Positions 42,679 to 50,547 of a stretch of 64,000 nt of DNA are shown piece by piece. Source of the stretch: CAZBXE01 sp964496125 (lineage in GTDB: Bacteria; Chlamydiota; Chlamydiia; Chlamydiales; CAZBXE01); NCBI GenBank assembly GCA_964496125.1, contig CAZBXE010000001.1, forward strand, positions 218,644 to 282,643, given 5' to 3'. Position 1 is the stretch's first letter. Each line of letters opens with the position of its first letter. Both the position numbers and the translations under genes were made by a program. The notes beneath the pieces are model-generated. The model was not told the DNA's origin and did not search any database. It was given only the letters and a program-made list of their open reading frames with translations.

Positions 42679-44186
42679 AACTGGGAATAGATATTGGCGG
42701 GACGCACACTGACGGAGTGCTCGTCAATGCCAAAAACGAGATCATAAACTATGCAAAAGTTGTGACAACAAGGCCACTTGAAAGGGGCTTTTGCGCTCTG
42801 TTGCAAAAGCTCTGTAGCCCGGCCTGCCGTCTAGAGAGGATTTGCGTGGGAACAACACATGCAACAAACGCGCTTTTAGAGCAAAAAAATTTGGCTAAAG
42901 TAGGATTGCTGCGGTTGCAGGCAAATGGCTGTCTTATTCCTCCTTGTTTTGGGTGGTCTTTTTCACCGATAGCCGGATTTGTCACCTTGCCTTGTGGAAG
43001 CGAGTGTTGTGGCGAATCAGCCGGACCCATTTCTAGGAGTGAGGTAAGCGCTGCAGTGGAGTCGTTGCTTGCCATGGGTGCAGAAACTCTTGCTGTCGTG
43101 GGGACGTTTTCCCCCATGTTTCCTGAGCAGGAAGAGCAAGTGTCTTGCTTGATTGCCGAGCAATTTGGTAGAGAGCTCTCTGTCACTCTTTCCCACAAGC
43201 TTGGAAGTCTTGGAATTTTAGAAAGAGAGAATTCGACGATCTTAAATGCATCCCTTGTGCCAGAGATGAAAAGGGGGTTTGCAAGGCTGCAGCAGAGTTT
43301 GGATGCTCTCCACATTCATGCGCCTCTTTATTTAACCGACAACCGTGGAAGTCTTCTTTCCTTGGAAGAGGCGATAGCTTATCCGATCAAAACGCTTGCT
43401 TCTGGTCCAACAAATTCCTTCATTGGAGCCGCAAAGCTTATGGGAGTTGCTTCTGCGGTTGTAATTGATGTCGGCGGCACTTCCACGGATGTAGGGGTGG
43501 TGTGCTCTGGCTACCCAAGACGTTCTTTTATGAAGTCATCCTTTGGGGGAATTTCGCTTAGCTTCCCTATGCCAGACACCCTTTCTGTTGCGCTTGGAGG
43601 TGGAAGTATCATCGAGACGAAAGGCGCCTCTTTTTCTCTTGGGCCTAGAAGCCTCGGCGCTAGGCTCTTTACGGAAGGACTTTCCTTTGGCGGCAACCTG
43701 GTCACCCTTTGTGATGCAGCCCTTACGCTTGGACACACCCACATAGCGGGAGCTCGAAGCGGAGTTCTCGATCCCTCTTTTGCAAGGCTTGTAATCACTA
43801 GGGCAACAGAAACACTTGAAAAACTCTCCTCGCAAATGAGGGCGCGGGGAGAAGAGCTTCCTTGGATTCTTGTTGGTGGCGGAGCTTCTCTTTTTGCTTG
43901 TGAGAAGTTCTCTATTCCTCCGTTTTCGCAGGTTGCAAATGCTTTTGGCGCAGCTCTTGCAGAAGTTTCAGCAGAGCTTGACTGCGTGGTGAGCTTAGAA
44001 GAGAGGGATCACACCTTGAATCGACTGAAAGAAGAGGTGCTAGCGGAGGTCGCCCTAAAAGGAGGAAATCCTCATAAGTCACGGATTGTGGACCTGCAGC
44101 TTTTTCCATATTCTTATGTAAAGGGGCATAAAGCCAGGGTTTTGCTGACGGCAGCCGCTCCTCTTTGTGGAGATTTGCAAAAATAA
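42675..44186 (+). CDS. Hydantoinase/oxoprolinase (HyuA-like) ATPase
   Basis: 503 residues. ASKHA-fold motifs are LGIDIGGTHTDGVLV at the N-terminus and VVIDVGGTSTDVGVV near residue 260, with GTTHATNALLEQKN and ENSTILNASLVPEM between. The protein ends after the HyuA domain and lacks the long C-terminal domain of some 5-oxoprolinases, as is usual for partners of DUF917 proteins. ATP-dependent opening of a cyclic amide is the family reaction. Cysteine and glycine content is high in the middle (LPCGSECCGES), which is unusual. It ends the operon 52 bp before the GlsB-like gene. Confidence 0.82.
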   Translation: MKLGIDIGGTHTDGVLVNAKNEIINYAKVVTTRPLERGFCALLQKLCSPACRLERICVGTTHATNALLEQKNLAKVGLLRLQANGCLIPPCFGWSFSPIAGFVTLPCGSECCGESAGPISRSEVSAAVESLLAMGAETLAVVGTFSPMFPEQEEQVSCLIAEQFGRELSVTLSHKLGSLGILERENSTILNASLVPEMKRGFARLQQSLDALHIHAPLYLTDNRGSLLSLEEAIAYPIKTLASGPTNSFIGAAKLMGVASAVVIDVGGTSTDVGVVCSGYPRRSFMKSSFGGISLSFPMPDTLSVALGGGSIIETKGASFSLGPRSLGARLFTEGLSFGGNLVTLCDAALTLGHTHIAGARSGVLDPSFARLVITRATETLEKLSSQMRARGEELPWILVGGGASLFACEKFSIPPFSQVANAFGAALAEVSAELDCVVSLEERDHTLNRLKEEVLAEVALKGGNPHKSRIVDLQLFPYSYVKGHKARVLLTAAAPLCGDLQK

Positions 44187-44238
44187 CACAAATGAGGTAT
44201 GGAGAAGGCTGTTCAAAAAAATTCTAGGAGGTTTTAAC

Positions 44239-44490
44239 GTGGATATTTACTCTCTACTCGGGCTGATTGTTATCGGTCTTATTGCAGGTTGGCTCGCTGG
44301 ACAGATTACAAAAGGCCGGGGCCTTGGGCTTGTAGGCAATCTCGTTGTTGGGATTATTGGGGCCTTTATTGGCACATTTTTATTTGGTCTTTTGGGCTTT
44401 GGGGTGATTGGTATGCTTGGCTCGCTGATAGCAGCTACATGCGGGGCGGTTGTGCTTCTACTCGTTGTGAACTTTATTGGCAAGTTTTAG
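44239..44490 (+). CDS. GlsB/YeaQ/YmgE-family small membrane protein
   Basis: 83 residues from the GTG at 44239, supported by AGGAGGT at 44226-44232 and by family length; frames reaching further upstream are not needed. Three glycine-rich membrane helices (LIVIGLIAGWLAGQI, LVVGIIGAFIGTFLFGLL, LIAATCGAVVLLLVV) separated by short turns, with KGRGLGLVGN in the first loop, match the transglycosylase-associated / YeaQ family, often stress induced. Its biochemical role is unknown. tRNA-Leu follows. Confidence 0.85.
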   Translation: MDIYSLLGLIVIGLIAGWLAGQITKGRGLGLVGNLVVGIIGAFIGTFLFGLLGFGVIGMLGSLIAATCGAVVLLLVVNFIGKF

Positions 44491-44491
44491 T

Positions 44492-44520
44492 TAGACAAGA
44501 ACACCCTCCTGGGCTATAAT
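44492..44520 (+). promoter_or_regulatory. Promoter for tRNA-Leu
   Basis: TAGACA and a perfect TATAAT separated by 17 bp, directly after the GlsB-like stop codon and 14 bp before the tRNA gene. Good consensus match and ideal placement. Confidence 0.65.
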
Positions 44521-44534
44521 GTTTTTTTCTGCAA

Positions 44535-44616
<82 letters not shown>

Positions 44617-44621
44617 TATTA

Positions 44622-44668
44622 CCGAACGTTTTATCAGAAATGGTTAAACGTTCGGCTTTTTTATTTTG
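44622..44668 (+). terminator. Rho-independent terminator after tRNA-Leu
   Basis: Perfect 10-bp stem CCGAACGTTT/AAACGTTCGG with a 14-base loop, followed by CTTTTTTATTTT. It lies 6 bases after the tRNA. Confidence 0.85.
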
Positions 44669-44739
44669 TAAGTCCTTCTGAAATAACCCGATAAGAGTCG
44701 TCGCTTCATTCAATTCAGTGGTTCGATAATTTCCATTCT

Positions 44740-44969
44740 CAAAAACCAGTTTTCCAGAGGCAATAAACATGCGTAAGGGTTTTGAGGGTTTAGAAGCTCT
44801 TGTGCAAATGTTGTTTCCCGGAGAATTGACAACAGGGTCCTTCTTTGTGTTTTTCAATACCACAAGAGACCATGTAAAAGTTTTGTTTTGGGATGAGGAT
44901 GGTTTTGTGATATGGCACAAGCGGCTAGAGAAAGGGAGATTTACTTACGCACAGCTTTTTTACCTTTAA
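44740..44969 (+). pseudogene. IS66-family tnpB remnant
   Basis: The frame MRKGFEGLEALVQMLF, then GSFFVFFNTTRDHVKVLFWD, then GFVIWHKRLEKGRFTYA is the conserved core of IS66 TnpB proteins (usual form MRKGFDGLAALV, then RIKxLWWDxDG). Upstream codons in the same frame (about 44740-44768, TSFPEAIN) also fit, but the N-terminus is missing and the C-terminus is short (66 residues from the Met, against about 115). Remnants of the IS66 transposase gene follow at once. A non-functional leftover. Confidence 0.75.
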
Positions 44970-44999
44970 AATATAGGCGTTTTGTCTTAAAACATAAGC

Positions 45000-45328
45000 A
45001 TGATTATAACACAAAACCCTTCTGTAGAGAACCTGTTAAAAGAGATTAAAAATCTAAAAGAACAAAACAGTCTCCTTTCTATAAGGTGATGTTAAACAAG
45101 GCTCAAGAGAGCGCAAACCTTTTTATAGATGAAACTCCAGTAGACTGTGTAGAGAACAAACAAGTACGCAAAGGGTTTGTCTGGGTCTTAGTCGGAGGCA
45201 GTACTCCCAACCCCCCGCATCGAGTTTACGTTTTTAAGGAAAGCAGATCACATGAGCACGCCTTTAATTTGCCTCCTGAGGAAAGGCTAGTTTTTCGGCA
45301 AGAAAAAGAGGTTGCTTTGTCGATATAA
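45000..45328 (+). pseudogene. IS66-family transposase (tnpC) fragments
   Basis: Two pieces. The first (45000-45089) is a short start, MIITQNPSVENLLKEIKNLK and so on, ending in a stop, which resembles the N-terminal coiled coil of IS66 transposases. The second (45086-45328) is LFIDETPVDC then KGFVWVLVGGSTP and RVYVFKESRSHEHA, matching the internal ADETPV...GYLWVYV segment around the first catalytic Asp. Most of the ~500-residue protein is deleted. The right end runs into the truncated secreted protein gene on the other strand. Confidence 0.7.
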
Positions 45329-45567
45329 TTTTTCTCATTGGAAACATCTTTTATTTTTATGAGAACGGTCATAGCCTGAGAGGTCTTTGTATGACCATCT
45401 GGACCATAATTACCTGCACCTAGTTCAAGGTGTGTCCACCCGTTAAAGACTGTATCTTCATTGCCGAAAGCAAGGCTAGAAAGGAAAGTGACAAATAGAA
45501 GCAGTACGTAAGTGAATCGGTGTCGATAAGCCATTCGATTACATCCTGTAACTAGAATTTTTTTCAT
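45226..45567 (-). pseudogene. Truncated secreted protein, 3' end replaced by IS66 debris
   Basis: The start at 45567 has an excellent ribosome site (GAGAGGAG, 6 bases before ATG), and the first 40 residues are a signal peptide (FTYVLLLFVTFLSSLAFG). A short mature stretch follows (NEDTVFNGWTHLELGAGNYG, SQAMTVLIKIKDVSNEK), family unknown. The end (from about residue 80, SFSCRKTSLSSG onward) is antisense to the IS66 fragment, so the original C-terminus has been lost to the insertion. The 113-codon frame is probably the remains of a longer periplasmic or outer membrane protein. Confidence 0.6.
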
Positions 45568-45728
45568 ACGTGAGCTCCTCTCTTTTGCAACGTATAATAT
45601 GCTCATCAGATGCAAGGCAGGAAAATCGAATTGCGGGAAACCTTTTCGCAGGAGACTGAATTGAACATATTGCAGACTCTTCATGCACGGTGTCTATACC
45701 ATCCAGTATGTCTATCAAACAGAGTTCT

Positions 45729-46967
45729 TCAGAACACCCATTTTCCCCCCGTGATGAGAGGAAGAGTTTTTCCTTCATAAGTTGTGGCCGTTACATCTAC
45801 CTCTTCGTTGGAAATCATAAAGTCAGTATGGACGTGGCTGTCATTGCACCCTATCGCATCGAGTTCAGCAGGAGTCATCTTTGTACCCCCATCGATGCAA
45901 AAGCGGTAGGCAAAACCAACAGCAATGTGGCAAGCGGCGTTTTCATCGAAAAGAATTTCTTCGAAAACTCGTCCGCTTTGAAAGATCGGAGAATCTGTTC
46001 CGACAAGAGCTACTTCCCCAAGGTAGCTTGCTCCTTTATCGTTGGCAATGTAGGCAGCAAAATGTTCCTGCCCTTCCTTGGCTGTAAAGTTTATAATTTT
46101 TCCCTTCGAAAATTCGAGATGAAGATCCTGAATCAGTTTCCCATTTACAAAAACAGGGCGTGTGACGCGTACTTTTCCTTCTGTTTTACGGTAATCGGGT
46201 GTTGTAAAGCACTCTTCTGTGGGAATATTCGCTTCAAAATCGATCCCTTTGGGGCTTGTTTCGCCGCCTCCTTTAAAGATCGCTTTTGGAGAGAGGTAAA
46301 CCCTCAAATCGGTGCCCCTTCCTGTAAAATGAAGTTCTTTAATTTTGAGATGGGTGAGTTTTTCTCCTCGTTCCCTAAGATGCTTTTGATGTTTCTCCCA
46401 GCTATCTAGACAGTCAGTTTTGTCGGCTCGACAGATGGTAAAAATAGCATCCCAAAGGGCAAGATAGGCCTCATTTTCCGGAAGTTCTGGGAAAACCTTT
46501 TTTCCCCAGGCAGGTGTGGCTGCAGCGGCCACATTCCATTGCACCTTAGATTTACCGACACCTTCCGCGTAGTAGCGCTTAAGACTCTGACGGAAGCTTG
46601 TTTGCATGTCGTTTACTTTTTGCACTGGCAAGTTTGCAAGGGAATTCGGATCAACGCTTCCTACAATACGAATGACAGCCGCATTGTCGTTAACAAAACC
46701 ATCATATTTAACGGGGATGTACTCAGGCACATACTTAAGATCGGCTTCGGCTCTGCTTTCTTGGATCCGTATTTTTGCAAGAGCTGGGTCAACAAAATCG
46801 ACATTCACATACTTTGCTCCCCGTTTATACGCTTTTCGAACCATGAGCTCAATAAGATCGCAATGAAAGATCTCGCCAGTAATATTTACAATCTGTCCTG
46901 GTTGTACATTGAGGCCATGGCAGACTAAGAGATTAGCGTAGTTTTCAAGTTTTTGTGCAAAGTTCAT
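45729..46967 (-). CDS. Aminopeptidase T (M29 family)
   Basis: 412 residues, the normal size for M29 (AmpS/AmpT/PepS). Metal-site region ANIPTEECFTTPD carries the family Glu pair, YLGEVALVGTDSPI holds the next conserved Glu, and the end CNDSHVHTDFMI holds the His and Asp ligands. These cytoplasmic metallopeptidases release N-terminal residues from peptides. The SDR gene upstream overlaps its start by 4 bp. Confidence 0.92.
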   Translation of the reverse strand: MNFAQKLENYANLLVCHGLNVQPGQIVNITGEIFHCDLIELMVRKAYKRGAKYVNVDFVDPALAKIRIQESRAEADLKYVPEYIPVKYDGFVNDNAAVIRIVGSVDPNSLANLPVQKVNDMQTSFRQSLKRYYAEGVGKSKVQWNVAAAATPAWGKKVFPELPENEAYLALWDAIFTICRADKTDCLDSWEKHQKHLRERGEKLTHLKIKELHFTGRGTDLRVYLSPKAIFKGGGETSPKGIDFEANIPTEECFTTPDYRKTEGKVRVTRPVFVNGKLIQDLHLEFSKGKIINFTAKEGQEHFAAYIANDKGASYLGEVALVGTDSPIFQSGRVFEEILFDENAACHIAVGFAYRFCIDGGTKMTPAELDAIGCNDSHVHTDFMISNEEVDVTATTYEGKTLPLITGGKWVF

Positions 46968-47854
46968 GATGGGTCCTCAAGAAGGGTTTTTACTAAATTA
47001 ACTTGTTCTTGTTTAAGCGTGTTGCCTGTAGGATCTACAAATTTTTTTGCGACAAGCTCTGTGAGTTTAGGAGAGGTTTGGTAGCGCATGTCGGGTTTTT
47101 CTGTATTTGCAATCTCGAAGATTTTCGCAGCGATCTCTTCACAAGTCTGTCCAGTTGCAGCAAATGCCAGGAGTCGATCAAGCAGCTTTCGTTTGAGAAG
47201 GGAGTAGATCCCGTCTTGGAGAGGGGCCGATCCTGTCGGAGCGTGTTTTGCCCAATCGTTTCTCACAGATCCTGGTTCTACAATCGAAACTTTTATGTTC
47301 CAAGGGGATAGGGTGGCAGCAAGTGATTCGCTTAAGCCCTCGAGAGCAAATTTGGACGCTGCATAGAGCCCAAGCCCCGGAAGAGCTCTAACGCCTGATG
47401 TAGAGCTGATATTGATGATGTGACCGCTTTTTTGCTCCCTCATCTGGGGACAGACACATTGGATGAGATGCAGGGCGCCAAAGAAGTTCACCTCAAAAAT
47501 ATGGCGCGCCTCTGCTAAAGTAACGCATTCTTCCGCGCCGAGCAGCCCAATGCCTGCGTTGTTGATGAGGGCGTCTATTTTCCCATCTTTTGCGAGCACA
47601 GTCTGTACGGCCTGCCTGACGCAATTTTCGTTTGTTACATCAAGGGGTATCCCTTGGACATTTTCTAGCTGGAGCTCTTCGGGTAAGCTATCGCGGTAGC
47701 CGCACCAAACCTTCCAGCCGCCTTCTTGGAAGGTCTTCACCATTTCCCGCCCGATGCCGCCTGTTCCCCCTGAGATAAGGACGACTTTTTGTTCGGCTTG
47801 GAGTAGAGAGAAAAGAGAGCAAGAGAAAAAGAGAGCGCGGATCATTGTGAACAT
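46964..47854 (-). CDS. Short-chain dehydrogenase with N-terminal signal sequence
   Basis: 296 residues. A hydrophobic leader (MIRALFFSCSLFSLLQA) precedes a complete SDR: VVLISGGTGGIGREM, DVTNE, LINNAGIGLLG, INISSTSGVRALPGLG and the catalytic YAASK. Cytoplasmic SDRs lack such a leader, so this protein may be membrane-anchored or exported, though nucleotide cofactors are scarce outside the cytoplasm. An anchor facing inward is equally possible. It overlaps aminopeptidase T by 4 bp. The loop after the active site and the substrate region (GSVRNDWAKHAP) do not reveal the substrate. Confidence 0.82.
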   Translation of the reverse strand: MFTMIRALFFSCSLFSLLQAEQKVVLISGGTGGIGREMVKTFQEGGWKVWCGYRDSLPEELQLENVQGIPLDVTNENCVRQAVQTVLAKDGKIDALINNAGIGLLGAEECVTLAEARHIFEVNFFGALHLIQCVCPQMREQKSGHIINISSTSGVRALPGLGLYAASKFALEGLSESLAATLSPWNIKVSIVEPGSVRNDWAKHAPTGSAPLQDGIYSLLKRKLLDRLLAFAATGQTCEEIAAKIFEIANTEKPDMRYQTSPKLTELVAKKFVDPTGNTLKQEQVNLVKTLLEDPS

Positions 47855-47913
47855 GTATTTCCTTAAGTAGGTAAGAGGAAATCATTGTGCACAAATTTAA
47901 GAAAAATCCAAGC

Positions 47914-47950
47914 AAAAAAAGGCCCCAGGCGAGGCTCCTTCAGGAGGTAA
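47914..47950 (-). terminator. Probable terminator of the PEP-CTERM gene
   Basis: On the minus strand a perfect CTCCT-GA-AGGAG hairpin and then GCCTC-GCCT-GGGGC (one G-T pair) followed by CTTTTTTTG, starting just beyond the stop codon at 47956. Confidence 0.55.
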
Positions 47951-47955
47951 TAGAT

Positions 47956-48714
47956 CTATTTTAGAGTGAAAAATCTTCTTCTTTGAGTAAAAAAAGCAAA
48001 GCTTATCGCTGATCCTAGGAGGAGGTACGTAGAGGGTTCTGGAGCGGGCAGATATCCCATCAAAACCTGATCACCGAAGTTGTCTTGGAAGAAAACAACA
48101 CCATCCGAATTGGGGTTGTTGGTATAGGCTGCTGCTGCCCCTAAATAGGATAGCGCTAAGCTATTGATTGTGGGGTTGAACAGGGACCAGAGGAAGGGCA
48201 TGGAAAAGTTAGAGCCATCTAGCGTAGTAGCATTGACGTGGGCCTTGTCGGTCCAGTTGTAGAGTACGCTCCACTCTGCTAGGTTCAGAGCAGTAAGTGC
48301 ATTTAGCTGCGATGCTGTTGGTGCGTTGAGGGGACTTGGCGCTGTTAATACGGCATGCTCAAGATTGACAAGGGTTGCCGCCATCTGTTGGCTATACACA
48401 GTTTGATGTGAACCAGGGACGTTAAAGAGTGTTGTAGGACTGATTACGTTCATAGTATATGTTCCAGGAATAGCAATGCCCTGCGGAACATCAGCACACA
48501 GAAAAAGCTGAGACAGACCCGCTACAGAACCAAAAATGGCTCCTGTTGGCACCGAGGATTGTGAGGATCCATTGTAGGTAAAGGATTCTGATTTGGTTGT
48601 ACTTCCGTAGGAGGTCAGGGAAAGCGTGTTTGTTGCAATCGCGGTTGGTGAAAAGAGTGTTGCACCCGCGACCAAGCAACTTGTAAGAAGCTTTAATATA
48701 CTCTTGTTTTTCAT
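47956..48714 (-). CDS. Exported PEP-CTERM sorting-signal protein
   Basis: 252 residues. Signal peptide (LLTSCLVAGATLFSPTAIA), a Ser/Thr/Asn-rich mature domain (about 30-220) with no recognised fold, then the C-terminal triad APEPSTY, hydrophobic helix LLLGSAISFAFF and basic QRRRFF. That triad is the PEP-CTERM sorting signal, processed by exosortase in bacteria that make exopolysaccharide. No exosortase is in the window. Four or more Asn/Ser-rich stretches are consistent with a surface protein. The ribosome site AAGGCGGT lies 8 bases before ATG. PEP-CTERM proteins are unexpected in Chlamydiota. Confidence 0.8.
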   Translation of the reverse strand: MKNKSILKLLTSCLVAGATLFSPTAIATNTLSLTSYGSTTKSESFTYNGSSQSSVPTGAIFGSVAGLSQLFLCADVPQGIAIPGTYTMNVISPTTLFNVPGSHQTVYSQQMAATLVNLEHAVLTAPSPLNAPTASQLNALTALNLAEWSVLYNWTDKAHVNATTLDGSNFSMPFLWSLFNPTINSLALSYLGAAAAYTNNPNSDGVVFFQDNFGDQVLMGYLPAPEPSTYLLLGSAISFAFFTQRRRFFTLK

Positions 48715-48824
48715 AGCACGACCGCCTTGTTACAGTTGTTCTGCTAGAGAAGGAGCAAATGGCATGCCAAACAAAGGGTTTTTGTTATCAGACAGTTTGT
48801 GTCTGCGCCCTATGGACTCTCAAT

Positions 48825-48936
48825 TCTTGCTCGTCTGCATCGCTAAGGTTTTTAACCAGAGCTGCTTCGACGCCTCTACCGATGCAAAATTGAGGGCGAC
48901 TCCTTGGAATATTCCGGGCTTTTCAGTTTGTTTGTC
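48825..48936. repeat. Dispersed repeat R2 copy, joined to a half palindromic element
   Basis: Bases 48825-48905 match 54930-55012: the shared core is TTTTTAACCAGAGCTGCTT, followed by ATTGAGGGCG and CTCCTTGG. The 48905-48936 end (ATATTCCGGGCTTTTCAGTT) matches one half of the palindromic element seen at 902-968. It overlaps the stop codon of the RNB gene (48923-48925). CTCAATT and GCATCG near the left and their complements on the right make the whole unit an imperfect inverted repeat. Confidence 0.65.
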
Positions 48937-50389
48937 TATCCTCATATGAAAAGTCGATAAAGCCGCGTGGGATATCAACAGCTTCTAACCGAACCTGGAC
49001 CTTGTCCCCAACGTCCATTGTTAAAGAGCCATTCACAAGCTTGCCCTCGACAGGGGGGTCTACAATCCGCACCCATGTCCCGTATTCGTTGCGTCCTGTA
49101 ATGATCCCATGAAAAGTTTCTCCAATACGAGAGGAAAGAAGCATAGCGGCAGCGCACTTTGTCATGTGGCGCTCTATTTTAGTTGCAGCATCTTCTTGCG
49201 CGGTGCAATGCGCAGCAAGCTCTTCTAGTTCCTTGAGAGAGTAGGGAGAGTTTTTTTCGTTTGTGTAGGCTTTGTACTGACGTTGCGTAATCAAGTCGGG
49301 ATAACGCCTATTCGGCGCCGTTGAGTGCGTGTAGTTCGCAAGCGCTAAACAGAAGTGACCAAGGGGAGGCTCGCTTGGATTTTCTACGACATATTCTCCC
49401 CGTCCAATGAGTTTGATTACAGCTAGGGAGAGGTCGGGAAAACCATCTGGGTCGGCAAGTTTTCTTTTCACAAGAAATCTATCCAGAGCTTTTGAGTCAG
49501 GATCGCTTGGCAGCTCTTCTCCAAGAGACGCTGCAATCTCTACTATGCGGCTCCATCTCTTTGGCCTTTGCACAACACGCCTAAGACTTGGGATATTGCT
49601 TTTACGCAGGAGTTTTGCCATCACAAAGTTGGCTGCAATCATAAACTCTTCAATGAGCTGGTGAGCAAGGTTGTGCGGGGAGAGCTCGAGGAGGATCTCT
49701 TGCCCTACTTTCGCTTTTGCTTCAGGTTTTGCCGTTTCAAGCGTGAGCGACCCGAGTGTGTGCCTTCTTTTCTTTAATACCTGCGCAAGCTCTGTTTGCA
49801 GTTTGATCGCAGCTTCGAGTCCTGGGGTCTTACTTATTTTTTCTGGCATGGGTGTCTTGCCTTCTAACCAGTTACCTACGCCATTATAGGTAAGCTGCGC
49901 TTTATTGTGGACAACTGCTTGAAAGAGCGAGGAGTCTTCAATCTTACCCGATCTTGTGAAGGTGATCTTGGTTACGATCGCAAGCCTGTCCCCATGTTCA
50001 TTGAGGGAGGTTAGGTTCGTAGAGAGTTTTTCAGGAAGCATAGAAAAGATTTTAGCAGGGGTGTAGACGGAAGTCGTATTTTTTCTAGCATGGAGGTCAA
50101 CTGCACTTTTCTTGTGAACAAGGGAGTCTACATCGGCAATGGCCACATACAAGTGGATTTCATGCTCTTCCCCTGGTTCTGCATAGGTGATTTGGTCTAG
50201 ATCTTTGCTGTCATCATTATCGATGGAACACCAAGGAAGGGAGCGAAGGTCTTTGTGGTGCGCACTTGGTCTTGCAGGATCGTTGATGTGGGCAAGCTCA
50301 TCCATTTCTGCGCGAGTAAATTCAGGCTCAAAACCACGTTCGATCATAGTTTGGGTGGCTAGTTGGACAAGATCAATTTCCTCGTTCAT
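48923..50389 (-). CDS. RNB-domain exoribonuclease, short form
   Basis: 488 residues. The RNB core is clear: SIDNDDSKDLDQITYAE with the four clustered Asp ligands, LYVAIADVDSLV, FSMLPEKLSTNLTSLNEHG and YTHSTAPNRRYPDLITQRQ. A C-terminal S1-like strand region (GIITGRNEYGTWVRIVDPP) follows. RNase R or RNase II are 640-800 residues, and this protein lacks their N-terminal cold-shock domains, so it is a shorter RNB family member. It degrades RNA 3' to 5'. The stop codon lies within the dispersed repeat at 48905-48936. Confidence 0.88.
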   Translation of the reverse strand: MNEEIDLVQLATQTMIERGFEPEFTRAEMDELAHINDPARPSAHHKDLRSLPWCSIDNDDSKDLDQITYAEPGEEHEIHLYVAIADVDSLVHKKSAVDLHARKNTTSVYTPAKIFSMLPEKLSTNLTSLNEHGDRLAIVTKITFTRSGKIEDSSLFQAVVHNKAQLTYNGVGNWLEGKTPMPEKISKTPGLEAAIKLQTELAQVLKKRRHTLGSLTLETAKPEAKAKVGQEILLELSPHNLAHQLIEEFMIAANFVMAKLLRKSNIPSLRRVVQRPKRWSRIVEIAASLGEELPSDPDSKALDRFLVKRKLADPDGFPDLSLAVIKLIGRGEYVVENPSEPPLGHFCLALANYTHSTAPNRRYPDLITQRQYKAYTNEKNSPYSLKELEELAAHCTAQEDAATKIERHMTKCAAAMLLSSRIGETFHGIITGRNEYGTWVRIVDPPVEGKLVNGSLTMDVGDKVQVRLEAVDIPRGFIDFSYEDRQTN

Positions 50390-50483
50390 TTCTTATCTCC
50401 AGGTGATTTCCAGAACCTACTCTACTCCCCCAAAAAAAGCCAGAATGAATTATTTCAAATACGATTTGTAGTCGATAATTTTA

Positions 50484-50547
50484 TACCCAAATGAATTGAA
50501 AGCCTGAAAGGCGCAGGCAGAAACCGACTTTTAAGTTTATTTGGGTA
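50484..50547. repeat. Palindromic 3'-end element, copy E3
   Basis: The clearest copy: arms TACCCAAATGAATTGAAAG and CTTTTAAGTTTATTTGGGTA, inner stem GCCTG/CAGGC. It overlaps the 3' end of the GntR gene, whose last two codons and stop (50537-50539) are inside the element. Compared with E1/E2 the inner stem gains a Watson-Crick pair where they have G-T, which suggests the hairpin itself is kept. Confidence 0.78.

Noticed and set aside
48626..48949. 107-codon plus-strand frame overlapping the PEP-CTERM start and the repeat
   Set aside because: Its second half is the dispersed repeat and its first half is antisense to the signal peptide of the PEP-CTERM gene.
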